Shown: in pieces, positions 46,262 to 55,690 of the stretch
Position numbering within the stretch: position 1 is the stretch's first letter
How the letters are laid out: every line of letters begins with the position of its first letter
From: Campylobacteraceae bacterium
GTDB taxonomy: Bacteria; Campylobacterota; Campylobacteria; Campylobacterales; Sulfurovaceae
Direction of reading: 5' to 3'
Assembly: GCA_027063105.1 (NCBI GenBank)
Contig: JAMOSL010000028.1
Location: 6,962-70,961 of the forward strand
Length of the DNA: 64,000 bases
Translations under genes and position numbers: made by a program
The notes under the pieces: model-generated
Database searches by the model: none
Told to the model about the DNA's origin: nothing
The model's input: only the letters and a program-made list of their open reading frames with translations

Positions 46262-47767
46262 TTGAAACTTTTAATATCTTTTTTAATACTTTTTGTAATA
46301 TTAATTCAATCCTCAACTTTACAACTTAGTATATCATCTTCACCATCAAGAGTAAATCCTCTGTTAGCAACAGACTCTGCTAGTTCGGAAATTGCAGATT
46401 GGATATTCAATGGATTAGTAAAATTTGATAAAGATGGTAATATTATTGGAGATTTGGCAAAGAAATTTTACTTTGAAAATAATACAACTTTAGTTTTTGA
46501 ACTTAGAAAAGGAATCAAATGGCATGATGGAGAAATATTTGATGCTGAAGATATTCTTTATACTTTTAATCTTCTAAAGTCTCCAAAATTATTAACTCCT
46601 TACAAGGATAACTTCAAATATATTAAATCAGTTGAAATTATAAATTTATATAAAATAAAAGTAGTATATAAAGAGGCATATTTTAAAGCATTAAGTATAT
46701 GGATGATGGGTATTTTACCAGAGCATCTGTGGAAAAATGAAAATAATCCTATGACATCTAAACTTAATAAAATGCCTATAGGTACAGGTTCTTATATGCT
46801 AAAAAAGGCATTTAAAGTAAATGAAAAAATTATACTAGAAGCCAATCCAGATTATTTACCACATAAGCCAAATATAGATACTATCAAATATAATTATATA
46901 GGAGATACCTCAACTGAATTCATTACATTAAAGGCAAAGAAATTAGATATAGGTTCATTAAATCCATTACAAATAAATAGACAACTTAATGATGATTTTA
47001 AAAGTTATTATAATATTATAGAACAACCATCACAATCTTATACATATATGGGATTTAACTTAAGAAAAGAAAAGTTTAAAAATAAAAAAATTAGAGAAGC
47101 TCTAAATTATGCAATAGATAAACAAGAATTAATAGACCTATTATTTTTCTCCCATGGTAAAATATGCAATGGTCCATTTATGCCGAATAGTCCTGTTTAT
47201 CCTAATAATTATAAACCAAAAGGGTATAATCCAGAAAAAGCAAAAGAGATATTAAGAGAGTTAGGATTTACAAAAGATAATCCATTTAAATTTGAACTTA
47301 TTACAAATACAGGAAATGATATTAGAATTAATGCATCGCAGATAATACAATATCAACTAGCTAAAGTTGGAATAAAAATGTCTATCAGAACAATGGAGTG
47401 GCAATCTTTTTTGAATACCGTCGTAATGCCTCATCAATTTGAAGCAGTTTTAATGGGTTGGAGTTTATCATTAATTCCTGATGCTCATAGTATTTGGCAT
47501 AGTGAGGGAGATAAACAGGGAGGATTTAACTTTATAGGTTATCGCAATAAAATTGTAGATAATTTAATTATAAAATCTCAAAAGATAATAGATTCTATAA
47601 AATTTGCAAAAGAGTATCAGAAGATATTTAAATTAATAGCTAATGATACACCTTATATTTTCTTATATATTCCGAATAGCATAACCGTAGTTAATAAGAA
47701 AATAAAAGGTATTAATCCATCAGTAATAGGAATTATGCATAATCAAATAGATTGGACTAAAGATTAG
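46262..47767 (+). CDS. ABC transporter substrate-binding protein, SBP family 5 (peptide/nickel type)
   Basis: Periplasmic binding proteins of this family (DppA, OppA, NikA) capture peptides or metal complexes for ABC importers. A signal peptide begins at the TTG start (46262), which has AGGAG six bases upstream. Family features are the SSPSRVNPLLATDSASSEIADWIFNGLVKFD start, LRKGIKWHDGEIFDAEDILYTF near residue 82, and the YTYMGFNLRKE and IREALNYAIDKQELI segments. The 501 residues are normal. No permease genes are adjacent, so it may serve a transporter encoded elsewhere. Its 3' end overlaps the convergent globin gene by 11 bases. Confidence 0.88.
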   Translation: MKLLISFLILFVILIQSSTLQLSISSSPSRVNPLLATDSASSEIADWIFNGLVKFDKDGNIIGDLAKKFYFENNTTLVFELRKGIKWHDGEIFDAEDILYTFNLLKSPKLLTPYKDNFKYIKSVEIINLYKIKVVYKEAYFKALSIWMMGILPEHLWKNENNPMTSKLNKMPIGTGSYMLKKAFKVNEKIILEANPDYLPHKPNIDTIKYNYIGDTSTEFITLKAKKLDIGSLNPLQINRQLNDDFKSYYNIIEQPSQSYTYMGFNLRKEKFKNKKIREALNYAIDKQELIDLLFFSHGKICNGPFMPNSPVYPNNYKPKGYNPEKAKEILRELGFTKDNPFKFELITNTGNDIRINASQIIQYQLAKVGIKMSIRTMEWQSFLNTVVMPHQFEAVLMGWSLSLIPDAHSIWHSEGDKQGGFNFIGYRNKIVDNLIIKSQKIIDSIKFAKEYQKIFKLIANDTPYIFLYIPNSITVVNKKIKGINPSVIGIMHNQIDWTKD

Positions 47768-48239
47768 CGTAATAAACACTTCCATCAGGATAAGTATTTA
47801 CGGTAAGCTTAGAAAAATTTTCTAAATAATCCCAGAAATCTTTTATAAGAACTTCATCAATATTTTCTAATTCTTTTAATGCTTCTGCCATAGTTCCAAG
47901 CCACTCAACTCTTGATTTTTCATAAATAGAGAAATCATCATGCAGTCTAACCATAAATTCATTTAACTCCATGCCTTTAGTATCTTCATTATAAACTTTT
48001 GGTCCGCCACAAATTTCTATAAAGAATTTAGTATTTTTAATTTTAACTTGTTCAAATTCATCTTCATCTTGAGGAAAAAAGTGAGCTATATCACTATCAT
48101 AAACTTTATCATAAAAGCTATACATTAATTTTTGCATACCTTCATCTCCACCAACAGCATCATAAAAGTCTTTGATAGGGTTCTTAAACTCAACTTTCTT
48201 TCCCTTTTCAACAGGTGTAATTTTATAATTCATACCCAA
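47757..48239 (-). CDS. Group II-like truncated hemoglobin
   Basis: Truncated globins bind heme and commonly take part in NO or oxygen handling. The 160 residues show the family landmarks YDAVGGDEGMQKLMYSFYDKV, FFIEICGGPKVYNED, RLHDDFSIYEKSRVEWLGTM, and the invariant proximal-type histidine in RLHDDF. The W in VEWLGTM corresponds to the conserved G8 tryptophan of group II. An N-terminal extension of about 25 lysine-rich residues precedes the domain. A nitrate-respiring cell could use it against nitrosative stress, which is inference. Confidence 0.85.
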   Translation of the reverse strand: MGMNYKITPVEKGKKVEFKNPIKDFYDAVGGDEGMQKLMYSFYDKVYDSDIAHFFPQDEDEFEQVKIKNTKFFIEICGGPKVYNEDTKGMELNEFMVRLHDDFSIYEKSRVEWLGTMAEALKELENIDEVLIKDFWDYLENFSKLTVNTYPDGSVYYANL

Positions 48240-48268
48240 TATCCTTTTTTAAGAGTATTTTATCATAA

Positions 48269-49972
48269 TTATCTACTATTAGAATAGTTTCCTATCCATT
48301 CTGCCTTACTTGACATTAATGTTTGACAACTTCCATATAACATTAAATCTTTAACATATAAACCTTTACTCTTTTCTATTATTCTTTCATTGAAATAATC
48401 CATCTTTTTTAGTATTTTTAACTTATCACTTCTGCACTCTACACTACTTGAAAATGCTTTATTAGCAGAACTATATAATAAAATATTTGGTATATCATCC
48501 TTTCCTATCTCTTTAAAACAATCTCTCTTTCTCTTTTGTTTTCCATTATTTATAATATTTATATACTCCTCTACCATTTTTTCATCATCAGAAAAATACT
48601 GTATAACTTGCAAATCATCAAATAATCTTAAATATGTACTAATAGATATATCTAGTGTAGCTTCATGTGCATAATGAGCAGAGTATAATCCTCTTCTTGC
48701 AAATTGATAAGAGAGATAATTATCTGGATATGAAGTTGTATAATCATATAATGCATCACACCATGGAGTATTATCTAATTTACTTGTAGCTATTGGATGA
48801 AGTGTTGATTTTAATTTCCCTCTGACTGGATTTACACTAAGTGTTCTTATTTCATTTGGATAATCTGTAATTGAACCAACATTAACTTCAACTATACCTT
48901 TTGTGTTTGTATCTACAAATCCTAAATGTGTATGTCCTGATATATATCCTAAAGCATAAGAGTTATTTTTTATAAGATTTTTTATCCATATTTTCTCTTT
49001 TGAGTTAAATGCTTTAAGTGGATGATGTCCGAATATCATAAATGGTTCTTTATTAATTTTAAATTTATCACTCCATTCTTCTATAATTTTTTGTTGGGGT
49101 TTTGTAACTTGACCTATTTCTCCAGGATTATAATGTCCAGCTATCTTAAAATGACCTAATACATTCAATGGTTTTTTAGTATATGATACTGTATCAATAA
49201 CTATACCTCCTAAACCTTTTTTGTTAGAATTTTTTGATGGAATATTAACTCTTTGGGCTAAGAATGAGCTATATTCATCTCTTTCATTATTAAATCTTTT
49301 GACAAATATCTCTTGAATAAAGGCACTCTTTCCCTTTTTTGTAAAATATCTATTAGTTGTATTTGGAATATATCCAATATCTACAAACTTTAGATACTTA
49401 TTAATAAATTTACCTTTTGTAAATCTTTTATTATCATCAGCATTCTTATTTGTTATAGGATATTTATCATCACATGCAATTGCCCAATCAATTTTATCAT
49501 TATTATAGTTTCCATTGGTTACCCCATACCAATAAAAGTCATGATTCCCTAATGCCATTACAAACTTATTTTTATCTACATTTGCTAATGATTCTTCAAA
49601 TATATCCCACTCATTGGAACATGCAATATTAAGTGTATCCCCTAAATGAATAACAAAGTTTTCTTTAGCATTGTATTTTTGCAGTGTCCAGTTAAATAGT
49701 TGAGGGGAAAATATATCAACCTGAGGTGGTCTTATCGAAACTTCAGCAAAACTATCTGCATAAAAATTTCTTAAAATAGTTGGGTCTGTATATATATTAT
49801 TAAATTGATTATCTGCAATTAGAATAACTCTATTCTGTAATGGCTCAACTTTGGCTTTATCAAAATATTTTTCATAAGCAACAACTCTCTTAGATAACTC
49901 TTCATTAATTCTATCTGCAGTTGTACAACCTGTCATCAATATAAGTATAGAAATAAAAATAATTTTTTTCAT
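48269..49972 (-). CDS. Calcineurin-like metallophosphoesterase lipoprotein
   Basis: The protein starts with a lipoprotein signal (MKKIIFISILILMTGCTT, lipobox LMTGC), so it is anchored at the outer or inner membrane face. The metallophosphoesterase motifs appear in order: RVILIADNQFNN, VIHLGDTLN, ALGNHDFYWYG, GHHPLKAF and GHTHLGF, between residues 50 and 320. The C-terminal 200 residues are of unknown fold and include repeated tyrosine-rich segments. The substrate is unknown. It is 567 residues and stands six bases behind an XpaC-like gene. Confidence 0.83.
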   Translation of the reverse strand: MKKIIFISILILMTGCTTADRINEELSKRVVAYEKYFDKAKVEPLQNRVILIADNQFNNIYTDPTILRNFYADSFAEVSIRPPQVDIFSPQLFNWTLQKYNAKENFVIHLGDTLNIACSNEWDIFEESLANVDKNKFVMALGNHDFYWYGVTNGNYNNDKIDWAIACDDKYPITNKNADDNKRFTKGKFINKYLKFVDIGYIPNTTNRYFTKKGKSAFIQEIFVKRFNNERDEYSSFLAQRVNIPSKNSNKKGLGGIVIDTVSYTKKPLNVLGHFKIAGHYNPGEIGQVTKPQQKIIEEWSDKFKINKEPFMIFGHHPLKAFNSKEKIWIKNLIKNNSYALGYISGHTHLGFVDTNTKGIVEVNVGSITDYPNEIRTLSVNPVRGKLKSTLHPIATSKLDNTPWCDALYDYTTSYPDNYLSYQFARRGLYSAHYAHEATLDISISTYLRLFDDLQVIQYFSDDEKMVEEYINIINNGKQKRKRDCFKEIGKDDIPNILLYSSANKAFSSSVECRSDKLKILKKMDYFNERIIEKSKGLYVKDLMLYGSCQTLMSSKAEWIGNYSNSR

Positions 49973-49978
49973 ATTTTA

Positions 49979-50806
49979 TTAACCTTTAATTTGTTCTTTT
50001 AAAACATCAATATTAACATCTAAATCAAATTGACTATTCTCTTTAAGTCTTTTAAATTCGCTTTCAAATTTAACTTCAACATCTTCCATAAGTTCTAATA
50101 GCCTATTTCTCGTATCTTTACTAATATCATTTTCATCTAAATTATTATATGATGAGGTAACATTTGCGATTCCATCAATATATACAATTAAAAATTTTCT
50201 AGCTTTTCTTACATCTTGAGGTTTTTCGGTTATTGCAACTAAAATAATATCAGCTCTCTCTAAAGCCTTATGAATTTTATTTTTTAAAAGAGTATCACTT
50301 ATATTATCTATATCTTTTTTAATTTGAGATATTTTATCTTGAGCTTCTTGTAAAGTTTCTAAAACAATATCAGCTGATATATCTCCAAAATTATCTAATT
50401 TATCTTTTTGTGGATCAAATCCATAATATAACCAATATCCAATAATTGCCACAATAGACATAATAATAGAGTCAAAAAGTCCTACTTTCCCTGCAATATA
50501 AGCAGAAAACATAGTAGAAATACCTAAAAGATAAGATGATATTTGTTTATAAGGAATTTTAGGTGCTTTCGTAAGTTTAGCTTTATTATAATCCATCTCT
50601 TGAGCAAATCCAATTTTGGATAATATAATAACTCCAAAGAATAATAAAAAAGCTATAATATTTAGTAAAAAAGCCATATAATTTGTTCCAAATAGTGCAA
50701 TAATAACACTTAAAAAGAGAGGAATCAAAAAGAGATATAATAAAAAGCCTTTTTTTATAATTGAGGCATCAGTTTTTTTAGGGTTATATCGTTTCGCTTT
50801 ACTCAT
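49979..50806 (-). CDS. XpaC-like membrane protein
   Basis: The protein resembles the XpaC group (named for 5-bromo-4-chloroindolyl phosphate hydrolysis in Bacillus, function not settled). The first half has three or four hydrophobic helices (LLYLFLIPLFLSVIIALFGTNYMAFL and others), and the second is a helical soluble domain of 140 residues rich in charged residues, with DIVLETLQEAQDKISQIKKD. The ATG at 50806 overlaps the stop of a tiny upstream ORF as TAATG. 275 residues. Confidence 0.65.
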   Translation of the reverse strand: MSKAKRYNPKKTDASIIKKGFLLYLFLIPLFLSVIIALFGTNYMAFLLNIIAFLLFFGVIILSKIGFAQEMDYNKAKLTKAPKIPYKQISSYLLGISTMFSAYIAGKVGLFDSIIMSIVAIIGYWLYYGFDPQKDKLDNFGDISADIVLETLQEAQDKISQIKKDIDNISDTLLKNKIHKALERADIILVAITEKPQDVRKARKFLIVYIDGIANVTSSYNNLDENDISKDTRNRLLELMEDVEVKFESEFKRLKENSQFDLDVNIDVLKEQIKG

Positions 50807-50907
50807 TATAAACCCTTAAATAGTTGTGTTAAAGGAGCTATTACTGAATAGCCAACACCAAAAAGCAAGAAGATAAATCCAAATATTTTTTTATATGCAG
50901 ATGACAT
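50806..50907 (-). CDS. Tiny membrane protein before the XpaC-like gene
   Basis: A 33-codon frame from ATG at 50907 with AAGG nine bases upstream encodes a single hydrophobic helix (IFGFIFLLFGVGYSVIAPL). Its TAA overlaps the XpaC-like gene start by one base (TAATG), which supports translational coupling and a real gene. No family is recognised. Confidence 0.5.
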   Translation of the reverse strand: MSSAYKKIFGFIFLLFGVGYSVIAPLTQLFKGL

Positions 50908-50944
50908 TAAAAAACCTTTTTAAATTATTATACCAATATATATT

Positions 50945-51073
50945 TTAATTAGGATTGATTTTATAAAAATCTTCCATTGATTTTTTTTGAACAGGTCTGT
51001 TACTAAAATAGTGATAATATTTTGCCAATTTAGGCTTTGCTTTTGCTAGAAGTGGATTATTTTGTTGATTCAT
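50945..51073 (-). CDS. Small 42-residue basic protein upstream of the XpaC-like gene
   Basis: A 42-codon frame from ATG at 51073 to TAA at 50945 encodes a basic soluble peptide with AKAKPKLAKYYHYFSNRPV and a SMEDFYKINPN end. GGAG lies about ten bases before the start. It is divergent from napA and would lie first in a short operon with the next tiny gene. Its reality depends on conservation, which I cannot test. Confidence 0.4.
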   Translation of the reverse strand: MNQQNNPLLAKAKPKLAKYYHYFSNRPVQKKSMEDFYKINPN

Positions 51074-51121
51074 CTTTTAACTTCTCCATTACCTTCACTA
51101 TTGTAAATATTGCTTAAACTT

Positions 51122-51135
51122 TTGATATATATCAA
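51122..51135 (+). promoter_or_regulatory. FNR/CRP-family binding site before napA
   Basis: TTGATATATATCAA is a perfect match to the FNR consensus TTGAT-N4-ATCAA. It lies 57 bases before the napA start. A TATCCT hexamer at 51159-51164 would place the transcription start near 51170, so the site is centred at about -41.5, the class II activator position. Anaerobic or nitrate-linked activation of the nap operon is a strong inference. Confidence 0.7.
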
Positions 51136-51192
51136 CTGTTGACAATCTTGATAATGGTATCCTAATGGTTATAAAAACTAAAAGGAGGATAT

Positions 51193-54045
51193 ATGTCAGT
51201 AAGTAGACGAGACTTTTTGAAAAGTTCAGCAGCAGTAGCAGCTGCAGGTGCAGTGGGGATTTCAGTTCCACAAGAGGCACAAGCAGAAGCAGCTAAGGCA
51301 GAATCAAATTGGAGATGGGACAAAGCAGCATGTCGTTTCTGTGGTACTGGTTGTGGTATTATGTTAGCAACAAAAGGTGGTAAAATTGTTGCAGTTAAAG
51401 GTGATCCAGCAGCACCAGTAAATAGAGGTTTAAATTGTATTAAAGGTTACTTTAATGCTAAAATCATGTATGGAGCAGATAGACTTAAAACTCCACTTCT
51501 TAGAATGAATGATAAAGGTGAATTTGACAAAAAAGGTAAATTCAAACCAGTATCTTGGAAAAGAGCATTTGATGAGATGGAATTTCATGCTAAAAAAGCA
51601 CTTAAAGCTAGTGGTCCAGAGGGTGTAGCTGTATTTGCTTCAGGTCAATACACCGTTATGGAAGGATATGCTGCGCAAAAGATGATGAAGGGTGGTTTCC
51701 GTTCAAATGCTATTGATCCTAATGCAAGACATTGTATGGCATCTGCTGTTGTTGGTTTTTATCAAACATTTGGTATAGATGAGCCATCTGGTTGTTATGA
51801 TGATATTGAAATTACAGATACTATTGTAACTTGGGGTTCTAATATGGCAGAGATGCACCCAATTCTTTGGTCTCGTGTATCTGATAGAAAATTATCTAAT
51901 CCTGATAAAGTTAAAATTGTAAATATTCAAACTTATACTCATAGAACTTGTGATATTGGTGATATTAATATCATATTCTCTCCAAATACTGACCTTGCTT
52001 TATGGAATTATATTGCAAGAGAGATTGTATACAGAGATAAAAAAGGTGGAGGTAAAGAGGATATTATTGATTGGGATTTCATCAATGAAAATATTGTATT
52101 TACAGCAGGTCCTACTAATATTGGTTATGGTCTGAGAAGAGCAGGTGAAAAATCAATTACTCCTGTTAATCCTGATGGAAGTGCTGGAAAGTATACAGCT
52201 CTTGAGATGGAAATTATAAATAAAGAGATGGAGAAAAAAGTTTCTGCGAAGGAAGCACCTGCACTTGAACCATTTGGTTATAAAGAGGGTGATACAATGA
52301 AGCATACTGCTGGTACTCTTAAGCACTGGCATATCTCTTTTGAAGATTATAAAAAATCTTTAGAACCATATACACTTGAATATACAGCTGAAATTTCTAA
52401 AGGTGATCCTAATGAATCAATGGAAAGCTTTAAAGAAAAACTTCAAGCACTAGCTGAACTTTATATTGAGAAAAATAGAAAAGTAGTTTCATTTTGGACA
52501 ATGGGTATGAATCAACATACTAGAGGTACTTGGGTAAATACACTTAGCTATAATGTTCACTTTATGCTTAATAAACAAGCTCTTCCAGGAAATGGTGCAT
52601 TCTCATTAACAGGTCAACCTTCAGCTTGTGGTACAGCTAGAGAAGTTGGAACATTCTGCCATAGATTACCTGCTGATATGATGGTTAAAAATCCTAAGCA
52701 TAGAGCGATAACTGAAAAAACTTGGGGAATTCCAGCAGGAACACTTAATCCAGTTGGTAACCAACATATCATGAAAATTCATAGAGATATAGAAGATGGT
52801 ATTGTTAAGTTTGCTTGGGTGAATGTATGTAATGCATATCAAGATAGTGCATCTGCTTCTCATTGGATTAAAGCAGCAAGAGAAATGGATAACTTTATTG
52901 TAACTTCAGATGGTTATCCAGGTATTTCGGCAAAAGTTTCTGACCTTGTTCTTCCATCAGCAATGATTTATGAAAAATGGGGTGCTTATGGAAATGCTGA
53001 AAGAAGAACACAACATTGGAGACAACAAGTATTACCAGTAGGTGATGCAATGTCTGATACATGGCAGTGGATGGAATTTGCTAAAAGATTCACAGTTAAA
53101 GACCTTTGGGGTGGATATACTCTTAGAAATGGTAAAAAACTTGCAGATGTTAGAGCAGATGCTAAGAAATTTGATTATACAGATGATACAACTATGTATG
53201 ATATTCTTTTTGCAAATAAAGGTAAAGAGTATAAACTTGATATGACTAAATTTCCTCAAGAAGGTTATGACAATTCTGAATGTATCGGAGATAGTCGTAA
53301 TGTTAAAGGTGGAGATGGCGAAGTCTTTAAAGGTTATGGGTATATGGTTCATGAATATTTATTTGAAGAGTATGCGTCATTTGGTAGAGGACATGGACAT
53401 GACCTTGCACCATTTGAAGTTTATCATAAAGTTAGAGGACTTAAATGGCCTGTTATTGATGGTAAAGAGACACAGTGGAGATTTAATGTTAAATATGACC
53501 CTTATGCAGCAAAAGCAGTTAAAGATAGTGGAAATAACTCTACTCATGCATTTTATGGTCCATTAGCTAAAAACTTATTACAAGGTAACCTTAGTGGTCC
53601 AGATAAGTCTAAAGGAAAAAAATCTCTTAAAAATAAAGCTAAGATATTTGCTAGACCATACATGGATCCACCAGAAATGCCAGATGAAAAATATGATACT
53701 TGGTTATGTACAGGTAGAGTTCTAGAGCATTGGCATTCAGGTACTATGACAATGAGAGTTCCAGAACTTTTCCGTGCTGTTCCAGAAGCATTATGTTATA
53801 TGCACCCTAAAGATGCTAAAGCAAAAGGTCTTAAAAGAGGTGAACTTGCATGGGTAGAGTCAAGAAGAGGTAAAGTTAAAGCTAGAGTTGAGACAAGAGG
53901 AAGAAATAGACCACCACAAGGATTGGTATTTGTGCCTTGGTTTGATGAGAAGGTATTTATTAATAAAGTTTGTCTTGATGCAACTTGTCCTATGTCTAAA
54001 CAGACTGATTATAAAAAGTGTGCAGTAAGCATTAAAAAAGTATAA
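51193..54045 (+). CDS. napA: Periplasmic nitrate reductase catalytic subunit NapA
   Basis: NapA reduces nitrate to nitrite in the periplasm with a bis-molybdopterin guanine dinucleotide cofactor and one 4Fe-4S cluster. A twin-arginine signal ([16 protein letters not shown]) directs export. Cluster ligands are Cys47, Cys50, Cys54 and Cys82, and the molybdenum cysteine is Cys181 in ARHCMASAV. The C-terminal [18 protein letters not shown] region and the end match the family. At 950 residues it is the long NapA form typical of Campylobacterota. AGGAGG lies close before the ATG. It is first in the nap operon. Confidence 0.98.
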   Translation: MSVSRRDFLKSSAAVAAAGAVGISVPQEAQAEAAKAESNWRWDKAACRFCGTGCGIMLATKGGKIVAVKGDPAAPVNRGLNCIKGYFNAKIMYGADRLKTPLLRMNDKGEFDKKGKFKPVSWKRAFDEMEFHAKKALKASGPEGVAVFASGQYTVMEGYAAQKMMKGGFRSNAIDPNARHCMASAVVGFYQTFGIDEPSGCYDDIEITDTIVTWGSNMAEMHPILWSRVSDRKLSNPDKVKIVNIQTYTHRTCDIGDINIIFSPNTDLALWNYIAREIVYRDKKGGGKEDIIDWDFINENIVFTAGPTNIGYGLRRAGEKSITPVNPDGSAGKYTALEMEIINKEMEKKVSAKEAPALEPFGYKEGDTMKHTAGTLKHWHISFEDYKKSLEPYTLEYTAEISKGDPNESMESFKEKLQALAELYIEKNRKVVSFWTMGMNQHTRGTWVNTLSYNVHFMLNKQALPGNGAFSLTGQPSACGTAREVGTFCHRLPADMMVKNPKHRAITEKTWGIPAGTLNPVGNQHIMKIHRDIEDGIVKFAWVNVCNAYQDSASASHWIKAAREMDNFIVTSDGYPGISAKVSDLVLPSAMIYEKWGAYGNAERRTQHWRQQVLPVGDAMSDTWQWMEFAKRFTVKDLWGGYTLRNGKKLADVRADAKKFDYTDDTTMYDILFANKGKEYKLDMTKFPQEGYDNSECIGDSRNVKGGDGEVFKGYGYMVHEYLFEEYASFGRGHGHDLAPFEVYHKVRGLKWPVIDGKETQWRFNVKYDPYAAKAVKDSGNNSTHAFYGPLAKNLLQGNLSGPDKSKGKKSLKNKAKIFARPYMDPPEMPDEKYDTWLCTGRVLEHWHSGTMTMRVPELFRAVPEALCYMHPKDAKAKGLKRGELAWVESRRGKVKARVETRGRNRPPQGLVFVPWFDEKVFINKVCLDATCPMSKQTDYKKCAVSIKKV

Positions 54046-54047
54046 AT

Positions 54048-54872
54048 ATGGCTGACTCTAACAACAATAGACGAAAGTTTATGGCAACGACTCTTCAAAG
54101 CGTAGGTCTTACGGCTCTTGGTGGATTGTTGTGGAGTGGCTATAGTGATGAGGTTAAAGCATCGCCATTAGTTCTTAGACCACCAGCAGCAATTGAAGAA
54201 GAAGATTTTTTAAAAGCTTGTATAAAGTGTGGTTTATGTGCTGAAGCTTGTGTTAATCGTGATAGTAATAAGAATACTGATGGAAGTCAACGAGATGGAA
54301 CGCTAATAATGGCAAAAGGTGGTGACCATAAGATGATAGGAACACCATTTTTTATACCTACAGAGATACCATGTTATATGTGTGATGATATTCCTTGTGT
54401 ACCTGTATGTCCATCTGGTGCTTTAGATATGAAAAGTGTTCTTAATAAAGAGAATGAACTTGATATTAATTTAGCAAGAATGGGGTTAGCAGTTGTACAT
54501 AAAGAATCTTGTGTAGCATTTTGGGGAATTCAGTGTGATGCTTGTTATAGAGCTTGTCCTATTCAAGGAGAGGCTATCACTATTGAACATCAAAAAAATG
54601 ATAGAACAGGTAAACATGCTTTTCTATTACCAATTGTTCATTCTGATATTTGTACTGGTTGTGGCTTATGTGAAAAGGCTTGTATTACAGAAGAACCAGC
54701 TATATTCGTATTGCCTGTAGAAGAGGCAACAGGAAGAGCAGGTAATCATTATGTTAAAGGTTGGGATATGAAAGACCAGCTTAGAGTTAAAGACGCAAAA
54801 GAGATACATACTGTAGATGAACGAAGTGACAAAAAAGCTAGTGATTATCTGAATATGGAGGTAGAATATTAA
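54048..54872 (+). CDS. napG: Ferredoxin-type quinol dehydrogenase component NapG
   Basis: NapG is a periplasm-facing protein with four 4Fe-4S clusters that with NapH passes electrons from menaquinol toward NapB. A twin-arginine-type signal (NNRRKFMATTLQSVG) starts the protein. Cluster motifs are CIKCGLCAEAC, CYMCDDIPCVPVCP, CDACYRACP and CTGCGLCEKAC. It begins two bases after napA and its stop overlaps the napH start (TAATG). 274 residues, the usual length. Confidence 0.96.
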   Translation: MADSNNNRRKFMATTLQSVGLTALGGLLWSGYSDEVKASPLVLRPPAAIEEEDFLKACIKCGLCAEACVNRDSNKNTDGSQRDGTLIMAKGGDHKMIGTPFFIPTEIPCYMCDDIPCVPVCPSGALDMKSVLNKENELDINLARMGLAVVHKESCVAFWGIQCDACYRACPIQGEAITIEHQKNDRTGKHAFLLPIVHSDICTGCGLCEKACITEEPAIFVLPVEEATGRAGNHYVKGWDMKDQLRVKDAKEIHTVDERSDKKASDYLNMEVEY

Positions 54873-55675
54873 TGAAAAATATTAAATATTTACTTCTAAG
54901 AAGAGTATCACAGTTTACAATTTTGTTTCTTTATTTTGGTGCTAATGCTTATGGTTGGCATATGTTAGAGGGAACATTCGGGGCTTCAAGATTATTTGGT
55001 TTTATACCATTATCTGATCCATATATGGTTATACAAGTATTAGCAAGTGGATTTGTATTAGGTGTTGATGTTCTTTTGGGTGCATTGATAATCATTCTAT
55101 TCTATATGATAGTGGGAGGACGAGCTTTTTGTAGTTGGGTATGTCCTATTAATATGGTTACAGATTTAGCTAATTGGTTGAGACGGAAATTGAATCTTGA
55201 TAAAGAAGAGATTAACTATCGTTTTATAAAAAGACGAGCTAGATACTGGATTATGGTATTAGGTATTATCGTATCAGCTGTTGTTGGAGTTGCTGCTTTT
55301 GAAGTTTTAAGTCCTATCACAATTATGCAAAGAGGTATTATCTTTGGTTTTGGTGCAGGGATAGCTGTGGTAATTGCCATATTCCTTTTTGATTTGTTTG
55401 GAATTAAAAATGGTTGGTGTGGACATTTATGTCCTTTAGGTGCTACATATTCTATTATTGGAAAGACTAGTTTAATAAGAGTTGACCATAATCATGAGAA
55501 TTGTACAAATTGTATGGATTGTAAAGTTGTTTGCCCAGAAAATCAAGTGTTATATATGATAAATAAGGAGAGTATCATGGTTACAGATGGAGAGTGTACC
55601 AATTGTGGTCGCTGTATAGATGTTTGTAATGACGATGCTCTAGAATTTAATATTAGAAATTTTATAAAAAAATAG
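54872..55675 (+). CDS. napH: Membrane quinol dehydrogenase component NapH
   Basis: NapH is a four-helix membrane protein that oxidises menaquinol and hands electrons to NapG. The CxxxCP loops FCSWVCPINMV and WCGHLCPLGATYS and two C-terminal ferredoxin motifs (CTNCMDCKVVCPE, CTNCGRCIDVC) are visible. The operon has no napC, so NapGH is the likely quinol oxidase, as in Wolinella. 267 residues; the start overlaps napG by one base. Confidence 0.96.
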   Translation: MKNIKYLLLRRVSQFTILFLYFGANAYGWHMLEGTFGASRLFGFIPLSDPYMVIQVLASGFVLGVDVLLGALIIILFYMIVGGRAFCSWVCPINMVTDLANWLRRKLNLDKEEINYRFIKRRARYWIMVLGIIVSAVVGVAAFEVLSPITIMQRGIIFGFGAGIAVVIAIFLFDLFGIKNGWCGHLCPLGATYSIIGKTSLIRVDHNHENCTNCMDCKVVCPENQVLYMINKESIMVTDGECTNCGRCIDVCNDDALEFNIRNFIKK

Positions 55676-55690
55676 TATAAAGGAGAGATA

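Noticed and set aside
53032..53566. Open frames in other frames inside napA
   Set aside because: Shadow frames of napA; composition and lack of start signals argue against real genes.
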